From the NCBI RefSeq assembly GCF_029855125.1, contig NZ_CP123229.1, forward strand, positions 558,001-622,000: DNA of 64,000 nucleotides. Reading direction: 5' to 3'. The stretch's first letter is position 1; every line of letters begins with the position of its first letter. This DNA is from Methylocapsa sp. D3K7 (GTDB taxonomy: Bacteria > Pseudomonadota > Alphaproteobacteria > Rhizobiales > Beijerinckiaceae). The position numbers were made by a program, and so were the translations under genes. The notes under the pieces were generated by a model. The model was given only the letters and a program-made list of their open reading frames with translations, was not told the DNA's origin and made no database searches. Shown piece by piece: positions 17,169 to 26,837 of this stretch.

Positions 17169-18613
17169 ACACCATTGCCCTCAGCGGCGTCCCCTTCATG
17201 CTTGCGACTCCGGTCATCGCCGCTACCATAATGGCGGTCCTCCCGGGCTATCGCCTGGGGGCGGGTCTGAATATCATCGCAGCCTTTCTGACGTTCCTCG
17301 CCGCAGTGTCCCTGTTTATCTGGAAGCCCGCGCCGACCCCTTACATTCTGGTTGACGACCTCAACATCGTCTTCGTCGTATTGAATACGTTCGTCGGCTT
17401 CACCACCAGTGTTTTCAGTGCAAGCTACATCGCCCATGAACTGGAGACCGGGCGCCTCACAGAGGTCCATCTGCGATTCTACCACGCAATGTATCAGGTG
17501 CTCCTCTTCGCCATGAACCTCGCATTGCTCACGAACAATATCGGCTTGATGTGGGTCGCGATCGAGATAGCGACGCTGACCACTGTGATCATGGTTGGCA
17601 TTTATCGCACGGAGGAAGCAATCGAGGCGGCCTGGAAATATTTTATTTTGGGCAGCGTCGGCATCGCGCTTGCGCTGTTCGGAACGATCCTTGTTTATAT
17701 GGCCGCGCGCCCCGTCGTCGGCGAGGGCCAGGATGGCATGGTTTGGACGGTCCTCATCCAGCACGTGTGGTCCTTCGACCCGGCGCTTCTCGACCTCGCC
17801 TTCGTGTTCGTCTTGCTCGGCTACGGCACCAAGGTTGGCCTGGTGCCGCTGCATGCATGGCTGCCTGACGCTCATGCCGAGGGACCAACACCGATTTCAG
17901 CGGTGCTTTCGGGACTCTTGCTCAATGTGGCTCTTTACGCCGTGCTGCGGTTTAAACTTTTGCTTGCCGCCAATCCGGGAGCCATCGCGCCCGGTCCATT
18001 GATGGCGGCTATGGGAATAACATCGCTCATTTTTGCCAGCTTCATGCTATACCGACGCCGCGACATCAAGCGGATGTTCGGCTACTCCTCGATCGAACAC
18101 ATGGGAATTATCGTCTTTGCCTTCGGCATGGGCGGTCCGCTCGCGAATTTCGCGGGCCTGCTCCATATGACAATGCACAGCCTGACAAAGTCGGCGATCT
18201 TTTTCACGGTTGGTCATATTGCCCAGGTCAAAGGCACCCAAACGATGGCCGATATCCGTGGCTTGACGGTCACCAACCCGCTCCTTGGATGGTGTCTGGT
18301 TCTCGGCGTGCTTGCTATTGCAGGCATGCCACCATTCGGGATTTTCATGAGCGAGTTCCTCGTCGTCAGCTCCACCATGGCGCGCCAGCCCTTGCTCGCG
18401 ATCCCGCTCGTGACCGGACTCCTTATCGGATTTGGGGGCCTGCTTTGGCACTTGCAGGGATTGGCATTTGGAAAACCGAAAGGCAGAGTTGCACCGGTGG
18501 AAGCGTCCTATTTGCCGATTGCCGCGCATCTCGGCCTCGTTTTGACGGCGGGGATCTACTTGCCGCCGCCGCTCGCGACTTGGTTTCAGCATGTCGCACG
18601 ATTGCTCGGCTAA
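17165..18613 (+). CDS. Hydrogenase-4 subunit F-like antiporter-type subunit (NuoN/NuoM-like)
   Basis: A 482-residue proton-conducting transporter family protein of the HyfF type. Visible signatures are MWVAIEIATLTTVIMVGIYR with the TM5 glutamate, LVPLHAWLPDAHAEGPTPIS near residue 225, IKRMFGYSSIEHMGIIVFA near 305 and LTKSAIFFTVGHIAQ near 340. Together with the first gene it gives this complex two antiporter-like subunits; a separate HyfD-type third one is missing. The gap to the large subunit gene is 41 bases and carries a good ribosome site. Confidence 0.9.
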   Translation: MNTIALSGVPFMLATPVIAATIMAVLPGYRLGAGLNIIAAFLTFLAAVSLFIWKPAPTPYILVDDLNIVFVVLNTFVGFTTSVFSASYIAHELETGRLTEVHLRFYHAMYQVLLFAMNLALLTNNIGLMWVAIEIATLTTVIMVGIYRTEEAIEAAWKYFILGSVGIALALFGTILVYMAARPVVGEGQDGMVWTVLIQHVWSFDPALLDLAFVFVLLGYGTKVGLVPLHAWLPDAHAEGPTPISAVLSGLLLNVALYAVLRFKLLLAANPGAIAPGPLMAAMGITSLIFASFMLYRRRDIKRMFGYSSIEHMGIIVFAFGMGGPLANFAGLLHMTMHSLTKSAIFFTVGHIAQVKGTQTMADIRGLTVTNPLLGWCLVLGVLAIAGMPPFGIFMSEFLVVSSTMARQPLLAIPLVTGLLIGFGGLLWHLQGLAFGKPKGRVAPVEASYLPIAAHLGLVLTAGIYLPPPLATWFQHVARLLG

Positions 18614-18654
18614 CCCGTCGCTGGCCATGCTTTAGGGTAAAGGGAGATCAACGT

Positions 18655-20178
18655 GTGCCGACGCTAGCCGAGGTCATCGCAGAGGGGCGAATGGTCGAAT
18701 CGCATCGCCCCTACCCGAGGGCCGTGGTGGACGATTCTCTCTGGCGGCTCCTGGCCGAGCGGCTCGCCGGAGGCCGAGGGACACTGCTCGGTCTTTGGGG
18801 TGAGGCCGCAGCGGTTCACATGACCATCCTTGACGAGAGTGGACAACAGATCGCCGTCGCGACCCTGCCGTGTCCCGATGGGCGTTTTCCCTCCGTCGGC
18901 CGCATCCATCCGCCCGCCATCCGCCTCGAACGCGCGATCCGCGATCTCGTTGGGCTCGAGCCGGAGGGTCTGCCAGACTTGCGTCCCTGGCTCGATCATG
19001 GCCGATGGGGTGTGCGCCACCCGCTCGCGGAAACACCCATGCCCGGCGGCGATCCTGAGCCCTACACATTTTGTCCCTCGGAAGGCGAAGGTCTGCACCA
19101 AATCGCGGTCGGTCCCGTGCATGCCGGAATCATCGAGCCTGGTCATTTCCGCTTTACCGCCAGCGGCGAAACCCTGGTCCGGCTTGAGGAGCGTTTGGGC
19201 TATGCCCACAAAGGCATCGAGTCTCTGATGCGCGGCACCTCCGCCGAGCAGGCATCTTGCCTCGCTGGACGGGCATCAGGCGACAGCACCGTCGCCTATG
19301 CCTATGCCTTCTCGCGCGCCGTCGAGGCGGCAGGCGGCATCGAAATTCCGCCGCGCGCGGTGTGGCTGCGGGCTCTGATGGCAGAGCTTGAGCGCCTCGC
19401 CAACCATTTTGGCGATATTGGCGCCATCTGCAACGACGCCGGCTTTGCCCTCATGCTTGCCTATTGCGGCGTTTTGCGCGAGCGGGTTCTCCGCACTGCA
19501 GCAGCGTGTTTCGGGCATCGCATGATGATGGATTGCATCGTGCCAGGCGGCACTTCTGTCGACCTTCAGCCCCATGGATTCGAGCACATCAGGGAACTGG
19601 TCAGGGAGATAGGCAAAGCCTTCCCGCCGCTCGTCGAACTCTACGACAACACCGCCTCGCTTCAGGACCGGACCGTCGGAACCGGATTGGCCCGCCCGCT
19701 GCTCGTCAAGCAGTATGGATGCGGCGGTTATATCGGGCGAGCGTCGGGGCGCAATTTCGATTCCCGTATCCATCTCGCCTACCCGCCTTATGACGCACTG
19801 CTCTTCAATTACGACATCCCTGTGCTTTCCGACGGCGACGTCAATGCGCGAATCTGGATCCGTATCCGCGAAGTGGAGCAGAGTCTGGCGCTTACCGAAC
19901 TGATTCTCGCCCGCATGCCCGAGCAAGACGCGATTCGTGTCCCCCTTACTGGAAAGGGTCACGCTGGCGAGGGCCTGGCCGTGGTCGAAGGATTTCGCGG
20001 CGATATTCTTGCTTGGGTGCGCCTGGATGCGGAGGCCCGTATCGAACGCTGCCACCTGCGCGACCCGTCCTGGTTTCAATGGCCAGTGCTTGAGGCCGCG
20101 ATCGAGGACAATATCGTCGCCGATTTCCCCTTATGCAACAAATCCTTCAATTGCTCCTACTCGGGGCATGACCTCTAG
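18655..20178 (+). CDS. NiFe-hydrogenase-like large subunit lacking Ni-ligand cysteines (Ehr type)
   Basis: A 507-residue fusion of a NuoC-like N-terminal part (about 1-140) and a NuoD/HycE-like large subunit (about 145-507, starting IAVGPVHAGIIEPGHFRF). The start GTG at 18655 has a ribosome site (agggag). In NiFe enzymes such as HycE two CxxC motifs hold the metal site. Here the first aligns with GRASGDST at 205-212 (Cys to Ser208 and Ser211), and the second aligns with NCSYSGHDL at the very C terminus, where both ligand positions are Ser and Gly. No C-terminal extension that would be cut by a maturation protease follows. It therefore cannot bind NiFe in the usual way, as described for Ehr complexes of Geobacter and relatives. 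Confidence 0.85.
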   Translation: MPTLAEVIAEGRMVESHRPYPRAVVDDSLWRLLAERLAGGRGTLLGLWGEAAAVHMTILDESGQQIAVATLPCPDGRFPSVGRIHPPAIRLERAIRDLVGLEPEGLPDLRPWLDHGRWGVRHPLAETPMPGGDPEPYTFCPSEGEGLHQIAVGPVHAGIIEPGHFRFTASGETLVRLEERLGYAHKGIESLMRGTSAEQASCLAGRASGDSTVAYAYAFSRAVEAAGGIEIPPRAVWLRALMAELERLANHFGDIGAICNDAGFALMLAYCGVLRERVLRTAAACFGHRMMMDCIVPGGTSVDLQPHGFEHIRELVREIGKAFPPLVELYDNTASLQDRTVGTGLARPLLVKQYGCGGYIGRASGRNFDSRIHLAYPPYDALLFNYDIPVLSDGDVNARIWIRIREVEQSLALTELILARMPEQDAIRVPLTGKGHAGEGLAVVEGFRGDILAWVRLDAEARIERCHLRDPSWFQWPVLEAAIEDNIVADFPLCNKSFNCSYSGHDL

Positions 20179-20187
20179 GTTTATCCG

Positions 20188-20694
20188 ATGCGGAAACATC
20201 TGCTCAAAGGGTTTTTGAAAGCACCTCTCACCGAATCTGGCCCCAAAAATACGGACTCGAGGCTTGTTGCGCTTGCCGGGAAAGTGGACCATGCAGCGCG
20301 CGCGAGACTCGGACGCAGCCTGTCGATCCGCCAAGTCGATGCCGGATCCTGTAACGGCTGCGAACTCGAGATTCACGCTTTGGGGAATGCCTTTTACGAC
20401 CTCGAACGTTTTGGACTGCGGTTCGTTGCCTCGCCGCGCCACGCCGACGTGCTGCTTGTCACCGGACCCGTGACAAAAAATATGCGCGAAGCCCTGCTCC
20501 GGACTTATGATGCGGTGCCCAACCCCAAATGGGTCGTCGCCCTCGGCAACTGCGCCATCGATGGCGGCATATTCGCAGGCAGCTACGCCTGTGCCGGCGG
20601 CGTGTCCGAGGTCATCCCCGTTGACGTGCGCATCGCGGGCTGCCCGCCATCGCCCACCGACATCCTTATCGGCTTGCTCGCATTGCTCGAGTAG
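20188..20694 (+). CDS. NuoB/HyfI-like small subunit with intact Fe-S ligands
   Basis: A 168-residue subunit of the NuoB/HyfI family. It retains the proximal 4Fe-4S cluster ligands: Cys55 and Cys58 in GSCNGCELEI, Cys122 in GNCAIDGG and Cys152 in AGCPPSP. The N-terminal 45 residues are basic and variable. It is the last gene of the six-gene unit and would contact the large subunit near the quinone/catalytic cavity. No separate ferredoxin-type subunit (HyfA/HyfH) is present, so electron entry to this cluster is unexplained. Confidence 0.9.
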   Translation: MRKHLLKGFLKAPLTESGPKNTDSRLVALAGKVDHAARARLGRSLSIRQVDAGSCNGCELEIHALGNAFYDLERFGLRFVASPRHADVLLVTGPVTKNMREALLRTYDAVPNPKWVVALGNCAIDGGIFAGSYACAGGVSEVIPVDVRIAGCPPSPTDILIGLLALLE

Positions 20695-20736
20695 CGGACA
20701 CGCCAGAGCTTCGCACCTGTGCCGCCCGAAGCATCA

Positions 20737-21078
20737 TTATTTTGGTTCCGGTCCCGGCGGCCCCCCGGGCACTCCAGGTGGTGGAATAACGGGCGTCGAA
20801 TTTGGATGCGGAACGGGAGCAGGCTTCACAATTTCCGGGTCGATTCCCGGTTTCGGCTTGAGGACCCCGCCGCTTTCATCCAGTTTGTCGCTCAAGTTAG
20901 AGCCGTCCCTTTCTTCGACGCCTTGCTGGCCCCCGTTTGGCGTGTCGCTCGGCCTCGACTGGTCTTTCTCCGGAATCGTCTTATCACCGGCAGGATCGCC
21001 GGGCGCAATTTGCGCGAGCGCGCCCGTTCCCGCGATGCTCAGCGCGCCTAAAATCAACAATGTCAGTTTGAGTCTCAT
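20737..21078 (-). CDS. Secreted proline-rich hypothetical protein
   Basis: A 113-residue protein with a signal peptide (KLTLLILGALSIAGTGALAQ, cleavage after ALA) and a short, disordered, Pro/Asp-rich mature part ending PPPGVPGGPPGPEPK. The central block LSDKLDESGGVLKPKPGIDP looks like a small conserved unit of Hyphomicrobiales exported proteins. No catalytic motif is visible. It converges with the small subunit gene and is followed on the same strand by dedA. Confidence 0.75.
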   Translation of the reverse strand: MRLKLTLLILGALSIAGTGALAQIAPGDPAGDKTIPEKDQSRPSDTPNGGQQGVEERDGSNLSDKLDESGGVLKPKPGIDPEIVKPAPVPHPNSTPVIPPPGVPGGPPGPEPK

Positions 21079-21160
21079 TCAAAGCTTCCGCTACGAACTC
21101 GCGGCGTTCAACGCGGAGAGGTGATGTTCGTTCCGGCAGCCATCCAGGAGCCGCTCAAAG

Positions 21161-21802
21161 TCACGGAAGGATTTTGAGATCGCCACGGGCGGAGCCGGCG
21201 AGTCTTTCCGCCATCTTTTTTTCCTCGCGGCGCACGAAATAGATAAAGGCAATGACACCGATGACCACACCGCAGAGCGCGATCACCCCAAGCGGGCCGC
21301 TGACATGATGGATGGAGTCACCGAACAGATATGCGCTCACACCGATCGCTATGGCCCATGTGATTCCACCCGCGGCATTAAAAAAAAGAAATTGTGGCCA
21401 CCCATATTTGTTCACGCCTGCGAGCAGCGCGGCGAAGACCCGGAGAAAGGCCACGAACCGCCCGAAAAAAACGATCTTCGCGCCATGCCTTTCAAAGAGA
21501 TATTGGCCGAGTTTCAAACGGCTTTCGGGGAGGTGGACAAATTTTCCGTAGCGCAACAAAAAATTCGCGCCAAAGGTCCGGCCGATCCAAAATCCGATGT
21601 TGTCGCCAACGATCGCGCCCGCCGCCGCGCACGTAATCACCAGGGTCAGGTTGAGTTCGCCGGTGGCACCGGCGTAGCCGGAGGCCAGAATAAGAATTGT
21701 TTCGCCAGGCAGCGGAACGCCGGCGCTCTCGAGCATGACGATAACAAAGACGACCCAATAGCCGTGTTGCGCAATGAGCGGTTGAATATGGGCTAGTAAC
21801 AC
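21161..21802 (-). CDS. DedA-family membrane protein
   Basis: A 213-residue polytopic membrane protein of the DedA (SNARE-associated/VTT) family, likely acting in lipid flipping or envelope homeostasis. It shows the ESAGVPLPGETIL block near residue 27, GDNIGFWIGRTFG near 73 and RHGAKIVFFGRFVAFLRVFAA near 110, with the conserved arginines. The start GTG at 21802 has a strong ribosome site (ggagaattc before GTG) and gives the usual family length; the longer frame adds 27 unlikely residues. Confidence 0.88.
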   Translation of the reverse strand: MLLAHIQPLIAQHGYWVVFVIVMLESAGVPLPGETILILASGYAGATGELNLTLVITCAAAGAIVGDNIGFWIGRTFGANFLLRYGKFVHLPESRLKLGQYLFERHGAKIVFFGRFVAFLRVFAALLAGVNKYGWPQFLFFNAAGGITWAIAIGVSAYLFGDSIHHVSGPLGVIALCGVVIGVIAFIYFVRREEKKMAERLAGSARGDLKILP

Positions 21803-22136
21803 GAATTCTCCGCTCTCATCTCGGCCGGCAGTATTGGTTCGCCAGCGTGACCCTCCGATACGCAATTGGAGCGATGTAGGCAAGCTGAGTGTGTTTCAAC
21901 AGCGGCGACCCTGAGAAAGCGCGTGAATGGGAAAGGCCGCGCCCTGAATTTTCATAAAATCCGACAGATATGACCCTCGTCCAGCCGTAACTTCGCCATT
22001 GTCACAGGCAATATTAAATACTTAATGATTTGGTTAATTGAAATAATCGGATTTGGCGATCTGAGAATCAAACCGGAACAAATTTTGCTTTTGTGAGTTT
22101 ACGTTCTGGTTTGGTCAGATAAAGGTCGTCGCTCCC
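21803..22136. other. Divergent intergenic region, dedA to otsA
   Basis: About 330 bases with no supported gene. The half nearer otsA (about 21990-22100) is AT-rich and probably holds the otsA promoter. No clear operator or terminator was found. Confidence 0.5.
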
Positions 22137-23696
22137 ATGGTACACCTAGAACTTCTGTACAAGCCTGCTTCGATCAACCTGAAAAGGCCTGATAATAGAC
22201 TGGTCGTTGTCTCCAACCGGGTGCCTTCACCTTCGGCGGGACCGTCGGCGGGCGGACTTGCGGTTGCCTTGCAAGCCGCCTTGAAGGCGCGCGGCGGGCT
22301 ATGGTTTGGCTGGTCGGGCAAAGCCACAGAGGAAAGCAACTACGTTCCGCAGTGCAAAACTGTTGGATCTCTTACCTATGCCGTCTGTGATCTCTCACGG
22401 CGCGACGTTCATCAATATTATAGTGGCTTCGCCAATCGGGCGCTTTGGCCGATCTGCCATTACCGCCTCGATCTTGCTGATCTTTCGGAATGCAATGCCA
22501 CCGCGTATTTTCGCGTCAATGAGGAATTCGCCCGCCAGCTGCAGAAGCTCTTGCGGCCCGACGATACGATCTGGATACATGATTATCATTTCATTCCCAT
22601 GGCGCGTTTTTTGCGCGAAATGGGCTGCGTCAATCGGATCGGCTTTTTCCATCATATTCCTTGGCCGGGGCCGGATGTTGCGAGCGCAATGCCGGCCTAT
22701 CAGCGGATTCTTCGCAGTTTCGGCGCTTACGACGTCGTCGGCTTTCAAACACAATCCGACGCGGATAATTTTCGTGATTGTATCGTGAATGCCAATGCTG
22801 GGCGGGCGACAGGCGGCGATTGGTGCGAAATCGACGGACGCCGGACGCATGTCAGCGCGTTTCCCATCGGCATCGATACCGAGGGCTTCGCCAAGGAAGG
22901 GCGAGCCGCGGAAAAGAATCCGACAGTTAAAAGAACGCTCGCCAGTCTCTCAGGACATGAACTCGTCATTGGCGTTGACCGGCTTGACTATTCCAAGGGC
23001 TTAAAACATCGCATGGAAGCCTTTGCGACTTTCCTCGAGCATTCGCCGCAAGCAGCGCGGGCGCGGGTGACGATGTTACAAATCACCCCAAAATCACGGT
23101 CAGAGGTGCCCGAATACGCCCGCATGCAACGCGAATTGGAAGAAGAAGCCGGCCGCATCAACGGCAAGCATGGCGATGTCGATTGGACGCCGCTTCGCTA
23201 CATCAACAAATCGATGAGTCACTCGGCTCTGGCTGGACTCTACCGGATGTCGAAAATCGGCCTTGTCACGCCCTTACGCGACGGAATGAACCTCGTGGCC
23301 AAGGAATATGTGGCGGCGCAAGATCCAGAAAACCCTGGTGTCCTGATTTTGTCGCAATTTGCTGGTGCCGCCCAGGAGTTGAAAAGCGCCTTAATCGTCA
23401 ACCCTTATGACATCGAGTCGACGGCCGCCGCAATGGGGCGCGCGTTCACGATGCCGCTCGACGAACGCAAGGACCGCTGGAACACTTCGATGAAGTCTCT
23501 GCGCGCAAACAGTGTCTACGATTGGGCATCGCGTTTTCTGGCAGCGCTCTCCGGCGAGACCGAAGGCGGAGAGTTCGACGGGCCCGTGGTACAAATGCCG
23601 CGCCCTGAGACAACCGCTTTGGAGCGGCTCGGCGCCCTCGGCACCGCGAGAAGCCGCGCCGGTTTTGACGGCATGTCCACATCTGGGCGAGGATAG
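22137..23696 (+). CDS. otsA: Trehalose-6-phosphate synthase
   Basis: A 519-residue GT20 glycosyltransferase that joins UDP-glucose and glucose-6-phosphate to trehalose-6-phosphate, a precursor of the stress protectant trehalose. Signatures: [10 protein letters not shown] and [11 protein letters not shown] at the N terminus, [17 protein letters not shown] and [13 protein letters not shown] in the middle, [17 protein letters not shown] near residue 280, and [15 protein letters not shown] near 380. No otsB phosphatase lies next to it in the window. The stop is followed closely by a decayed histidine-kinase fragment on the other strand. Confidence 0.94.
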   Translation: MVHLELLYKPASINLKRPDNRLVVVSNRVPSPSAGPSAGGLAVALQAALKARGGLWFGWSGKATEESNYVPQCKTVGSLTYAVCDLSRRDVHQYYSGFANRALWPICHYRLDLADLSECNATAYFRVNEEFARQLQKLLRPDDTIWIHDYHFIPMARFLREMGCVNRIGFFHHIPWPGPDVASAMPAYQRILRSFGAYDVVGFQTQSDADNFRDCIVNANAGRATGGDWCEIDGRRTHVSAFPIGIDTEGFAKEGRAAEKNPTVKRTLASLSGHELVIGVDRLDYSKGLKHRMEAFATFLEHSPQAARARVTMLQITPKSRSEVPEYARMQRELEEEAGRINGKHGDVDWTPLRYINKSMSHSALAGLYRMSKIGLVTPLRDGMNLVAKEYVAAQDPENPGVLILSQFAGAAQELKSALIVNPYDIESTAAAMGRAFTMPLDERKDRWNTSMKSLRANSVYDWASRFLAALSGETEGGEFDGPVVQMPRPETTALERLGALGTARSRAGFDGMSTSGRG

Positions 23697-23741
23697 TGTG
23701 CCGATCTCAACGCCGAAGCTAACGCGGTATCGCTGTATCGC

Positions 23742-24131
23742 TCAAGCAGTGAGGCTCGCCAATGGAGCTGAGAGTTGTATGGTTAAACCCTCCAAATTCC
23801 ATACCCGCGATAGCTGACCAGCCAACTGGCCTATTAATGTCGCATTGATAAGGATTGTCCCAAACCCTTCCACACGCGGTTCTTCCGTGAGAGCGGGACC
23901 TCCAGTCTCCCGCCATGTCAGCGACAAAAGATCATTCTGCAACGCCCAGTTGATATCAATGCGGCCATCGGGAGATGACAGGGCTCCATATTTGACCGCA
24001 TTTGTCGTGAACTCGTGGAGAAGCAGAGCCCAGCTCGTGACAGAGTTTTCTCCGATGGATATGTCAGGTCCTGCGGCCGTGATTCGGCTCGCTCTTGGTC
24101 CGCTATTTCGAAGCGATGAAAGCGCGCTCAT
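23742..24131 (-). pseudogene. Truncated HWE-type histidine kinase (C-terminal ATPase part)
   Basis: A 129-codon frame that matches only the ATP-binding half of HWE-family sensor kinases: WALLLHEFTTNAVKYGALSS (N box), DLLSLTWRETGGP and a glycine-rich GFGTILINATLIGQLAG region. The PAS/sensor part and the HWE dimerisation/phosphoacceptor region, which should lie upstream (above 24131), are absent; the bases 24132-24288 read as broken sequence. It is most likely a decayed gene, although a free-standing ATPase domain cannot be excluded. Confidence 0.6.
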
Positions 24132-24288
24132 GCTTATGCAATGAGAACGTCAAAAGACATTTCGACGATGTCCTTCGCGGCGTCTATCCCCAAGATGTGG
24201 TCTGATTTTCCGCAGGTCCATCATACTTGAGGATGCACTGCCGGGACGCGTCGATGAGGGCGCCCCGGTATGCGGCTTGGCGTTTAAA

Positions 24289-25536
24289 TCACTCCCTACA
24301 CCACTTTGATAAGGGCGACGGAATTTTCTGGGGACATTGCCGCCGTTGCGGCATTACGACATGGCTCGCGCTGAGTGATTGCGGCGCTGTTTTTGGGGCA
24401 GCCGCATCCCCGTCCACGCGTTTGAGCAAAAACGTGTGCTCAATGTTGAAATAGCTGCTGCCCCCAAGGCCGAGGATATCTCCGTGGTCGTTGATGTCCA
24501 ACATCGCTGTCCAAATAGGAAGCGTGTCCGTGATATCCGCCAGCTTCACCCGCACATCGGGCTTAGGCACAACATAGCTGTTGAGGTCAGGTAAGCTCGT
24601 TCTCGTTATGACGATCAGCCCCGGTTCATTCCACAAAAGTTGGTTGCTCACAGTCGGGAATGCGGGGGTCCCCTCGACGAAATAGGTCTTGAACGTTTTG
24701 TCGCGCCACACGCCGATGCGTTCGAGTGCGCCGACTTTAAAAGAATAGCCCAAAACATCACCACGGCTATTGATGGCTTGCCCCCAAGATTCCGGCTCAC
24801 TGGGAAGTGGGTTTAGCAAGTTCACGACGCCAGAGCGAGGATCGTAGCGGAAGGCTCGATCATTCGGTCCGGGCTCGTCAATCCTTCCGGCGACGAGACC
24901 ACGATTGTTCAGGCTGACAAACCCCGCGGGGTTCGTCCCCAGATTGAGCGGGGTCACGGTTCCGTGCTTGTACAAATAGAAAGTGGAAATGGATGTCGCG
25001 GAATCGGATTGAACCAACGCAATTCCAGAATCAGAGATACGAGCAACATGGCTCGTTGACTCGCCCGACAATCGCGGAATCACTTCGACGGGCCGGCCTT
25101 GGGTGAACAGAGCCGCTTGCTCGATGAAATTGTCGATATCGGTGATCACACTGCCGCCAATGGTCCCGCCGTTGTTCGCCGCGTAAGTCACGCCGGGATG
25201 GATGACGCTCGTCTTGCCATTTTTGTACACTGCAACAGATGGTACGCAATTAACGTCACATGCCCAAACTGTCAGGTAGACGCGATCGTCGTTGGTAAGG
25301 GCGATAGGATCGAAGAAAAGAAAACCTGGGGGTAGCGCCTCGTCCAGAGAAACGTAATGATAGCGAAGGGCACTTGAGCCGTCCGCACGAGCCTCCCCCC
25401 GTCCAAGGTCGAAAGCGTGCCACGCGACAAAGCCTACGGCGAAAATTGCTAACCCAGAGAGCTTTCTCATAGACTTCATCCAAGGCGCGGAGTTTGGATG
25501 ATGCAGAATGTTGGCGACTTTACGCGTATTTTTCAT
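24289..25536 (-). CDS. Exported HAF-repeat-like beta-propeller protein
   Basis: A 415-residue exported protein of unknown function. A strong ribosome site (gagggggg) precedes the ATG at 25536; an N-terminal hydrophobic segment (SGLAIFAVGFVAWHAF) follows a long basic n-region, with a likely cleavage after EARADG. The body contains repeats of the HAF type: SLNNRGLVAGRIDEPG, INSRGDVLGYSF, DINDHGDILGLGG, each of the pattern INxxGxVxG, spaced about 50-90 residues, consistent with a propeller. The gene is divergent from a LuxR regulator 160 bases away, which may control it. Confidence 0.72.
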   Translation of the reverse strand: MKNTRKVANILHHPNSAPWMKSMRKLSGLAIFAVGFVAWHAFDLGRGEARADGSSALRYHYVSLDEALPPGFLFFDPIALTNDDRVYLTVWACDVNCVPSVAVYKNGKTSVIHPGVTYAANNGGTIGGSVITDIDNFIEQAALFTQGRPVEVIPRLSGESTSHVARISDSGIALVQSDSATSISTFYLYKHGTVTPLNLGTNPAGFVSLNNRGLVAGRIDEPGPNDRAFRYDPRSGVVNLLNPLPSEPESWGQAINSRGDVLGYSFKVGALERIGVWRDKTFKTYFVEGTPAFPTVSNQLLWNEPGLIVITRTSLPDLNSYVVPKPDVRVKLADITDTLPIWTAMLDINDHGDILGLGGSSYFNIEHTFLLKRVDGDAAAPKTAPQSLSASHVVMPQRRQCPQKIPSPLSKWCRE

Positions 25537-25695
25537 GAGTTTCCCCCCTCAAGTGAAGTAGCGAACCAGTTCATCGCTGTTGTGCAACATACGGTTTCTT
25601 GTGCGCATCCTTCAGATGATGTAGTTTTGATTAAATCTGAACAATGTGTTTCCCACTGGCGTGAGTCCTTTTCGGCGTCATATGTGGAGAGCAAT

Positions 25696-26808
25696 ATGTC
25701 CGAGGTGGGGGAATTTTCCGACGTCATCGGGCTTATCTATGAGAGTGTTCAAGTGCCAGAGACATGGCCGACAGCGCTCACAGCAGCGAGTCGTTTTTTA
25801 TCCATCAAGGATATAGGACTCGTTTCCTACGACATCGACAGTCACCAATTTGAAGCAATCAGTACGCCCTTAGACCCCTCATATGTTCGAAGTTACGAAG
25901 AGTATTGGGGCTGCCGGAATTTTTTATGGAAATCGTCGGTTGTCTTGCCGGTTGGCGTGCTGTTTTCGTTTGAAACCGCGATTTCGTCGGACCAATTCGC
26001 CCGAACTGGGCTTTACAATGAGTGGTTTCATCCGCAGGGAATGGACAAAGCACTCGGGGCTAACATTCTCGTGGATGGATCGCTATCTGCGGCTGTAACT
26101 GTGTATCGGCCATCCTCCGGCCCGGACTTCACGGAGCGGGATGCTACGCGCTTTCGCGCTTTGCTTCCGCATCTGCAGCGCGCCTGGCAGTTGCGGTCAC
26201 GATTGCAAGCCGGCGGCTATGCTGGTGATGACGTCCGGGCCGTCGTTGCCGCGATCGAAAAGCCTGCAATCCTGGTCGATCGTGAGGCAAATTTTCTTTG
26301 TGCCAATGGGGCTGGCTCGGCAATTATCCGGGATCGAGGCCTGATCTTAGACCGGAAGGGACGGCTTTCGACTTCGAAACCCGAAGAGACAGGATCGCTG
26401 CAAAAACTCATTCACACTGCGGCTACGCAAAAATCAGCTTCCGCAGGCGGCAAGATGATTGCTCGCCGCGAGAACAAAACATCGCTCGTTCTGCTGGTGT
26501 CTCCTCTGCCCGGCGCTCGGTTCGCAGGCAAGGATCAGATCGCCATCGTTTTCATCGATGATGCCGAAAGAGACAAATGCACCCCCCCGAATATCGATCT
26601 TTTACGATCCCAATTTCAGCTGACACATGCGGAAGCGGCCTTAGCGTCACTGATACTTAGAGGCGACAATTTACATCAGGCTGCTGCCAAATCAGATGTT
26701 GCTGTCTCTACAGCTCGCACGCATCTCTCACGCATATTTCAGAAAACAGATACTCATAGCCAGTCCGCGCTTTTGCGGCTGCTGGGAAAAGCTGGCTACC
26801 ACGATTGA
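25696..26808 (+). CDS. LuxR-type helix-turn-helix regulator
   Basis: A 370-residue regulator. The C-terminal HTH (about 305-365) reads FQLTHAEAALASLILRGDNL then HQAAAKSDVAVSTARTHLSR, the LuxR/FixJ recognition pattern, with the downstream FQKTDTHSQSALLRLL. The N-terminal approximately 280 residues look like one or two PAS/GAF-like sensor modules (VGEFSDVIGLIYESVQVP; AIEKPAILVDREANFLCANG). The start at 25696 has a ribosome site (gtggagag); upstream in-frame codons from 25498 lie in the divergent promoter region. The signal sensed and the targets are unknown. Confidence 0.83.
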   Translation: MSEVGEFSDVIGLIYESVQVPETWPTALTAASRFLSIKDIGLVSYDIDSHQFEAISTPLDPSYVRSYEEYWGCRNFLWKSSVVLPVGVLFSFETAISSDQFARTGLYNEWFHPQGMDKALGANILVDGSLSAAVTVYRPSSGPDFTERDATRFRALLPHLQRAWQLRSRLQAGGYAGDDVRAVVAAIEKPAILVDREANFLCANGAGSAIIRDRGLILDRKGRLSTSKPEETGSLQKLIHTAATQKSASAGGKMIARRENKTSLVLLVSPLPGARFAGKDQIAIVFIDDAERDKCTPPNIDLLRSQFQLTHAEAALASLILRGDNLHQAAAKSDVAVSTARTHLSRIFQKTDTHSQSALLRLLGKAGYHD

Positions 26809-26837
26809 TCATATGCAGGTATAGCCGCAATCATGGT

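Noticed and set aside
13526..20694. Active hydrogenase-4 or formate hydrogenlyase
   Set aside because: Gene order resembles hyf, but the large subunit lacks both CxxC pairs needed for the NiFe site, and there are no formate dehydrogenase, ferredoxin or maturation genes nearby.
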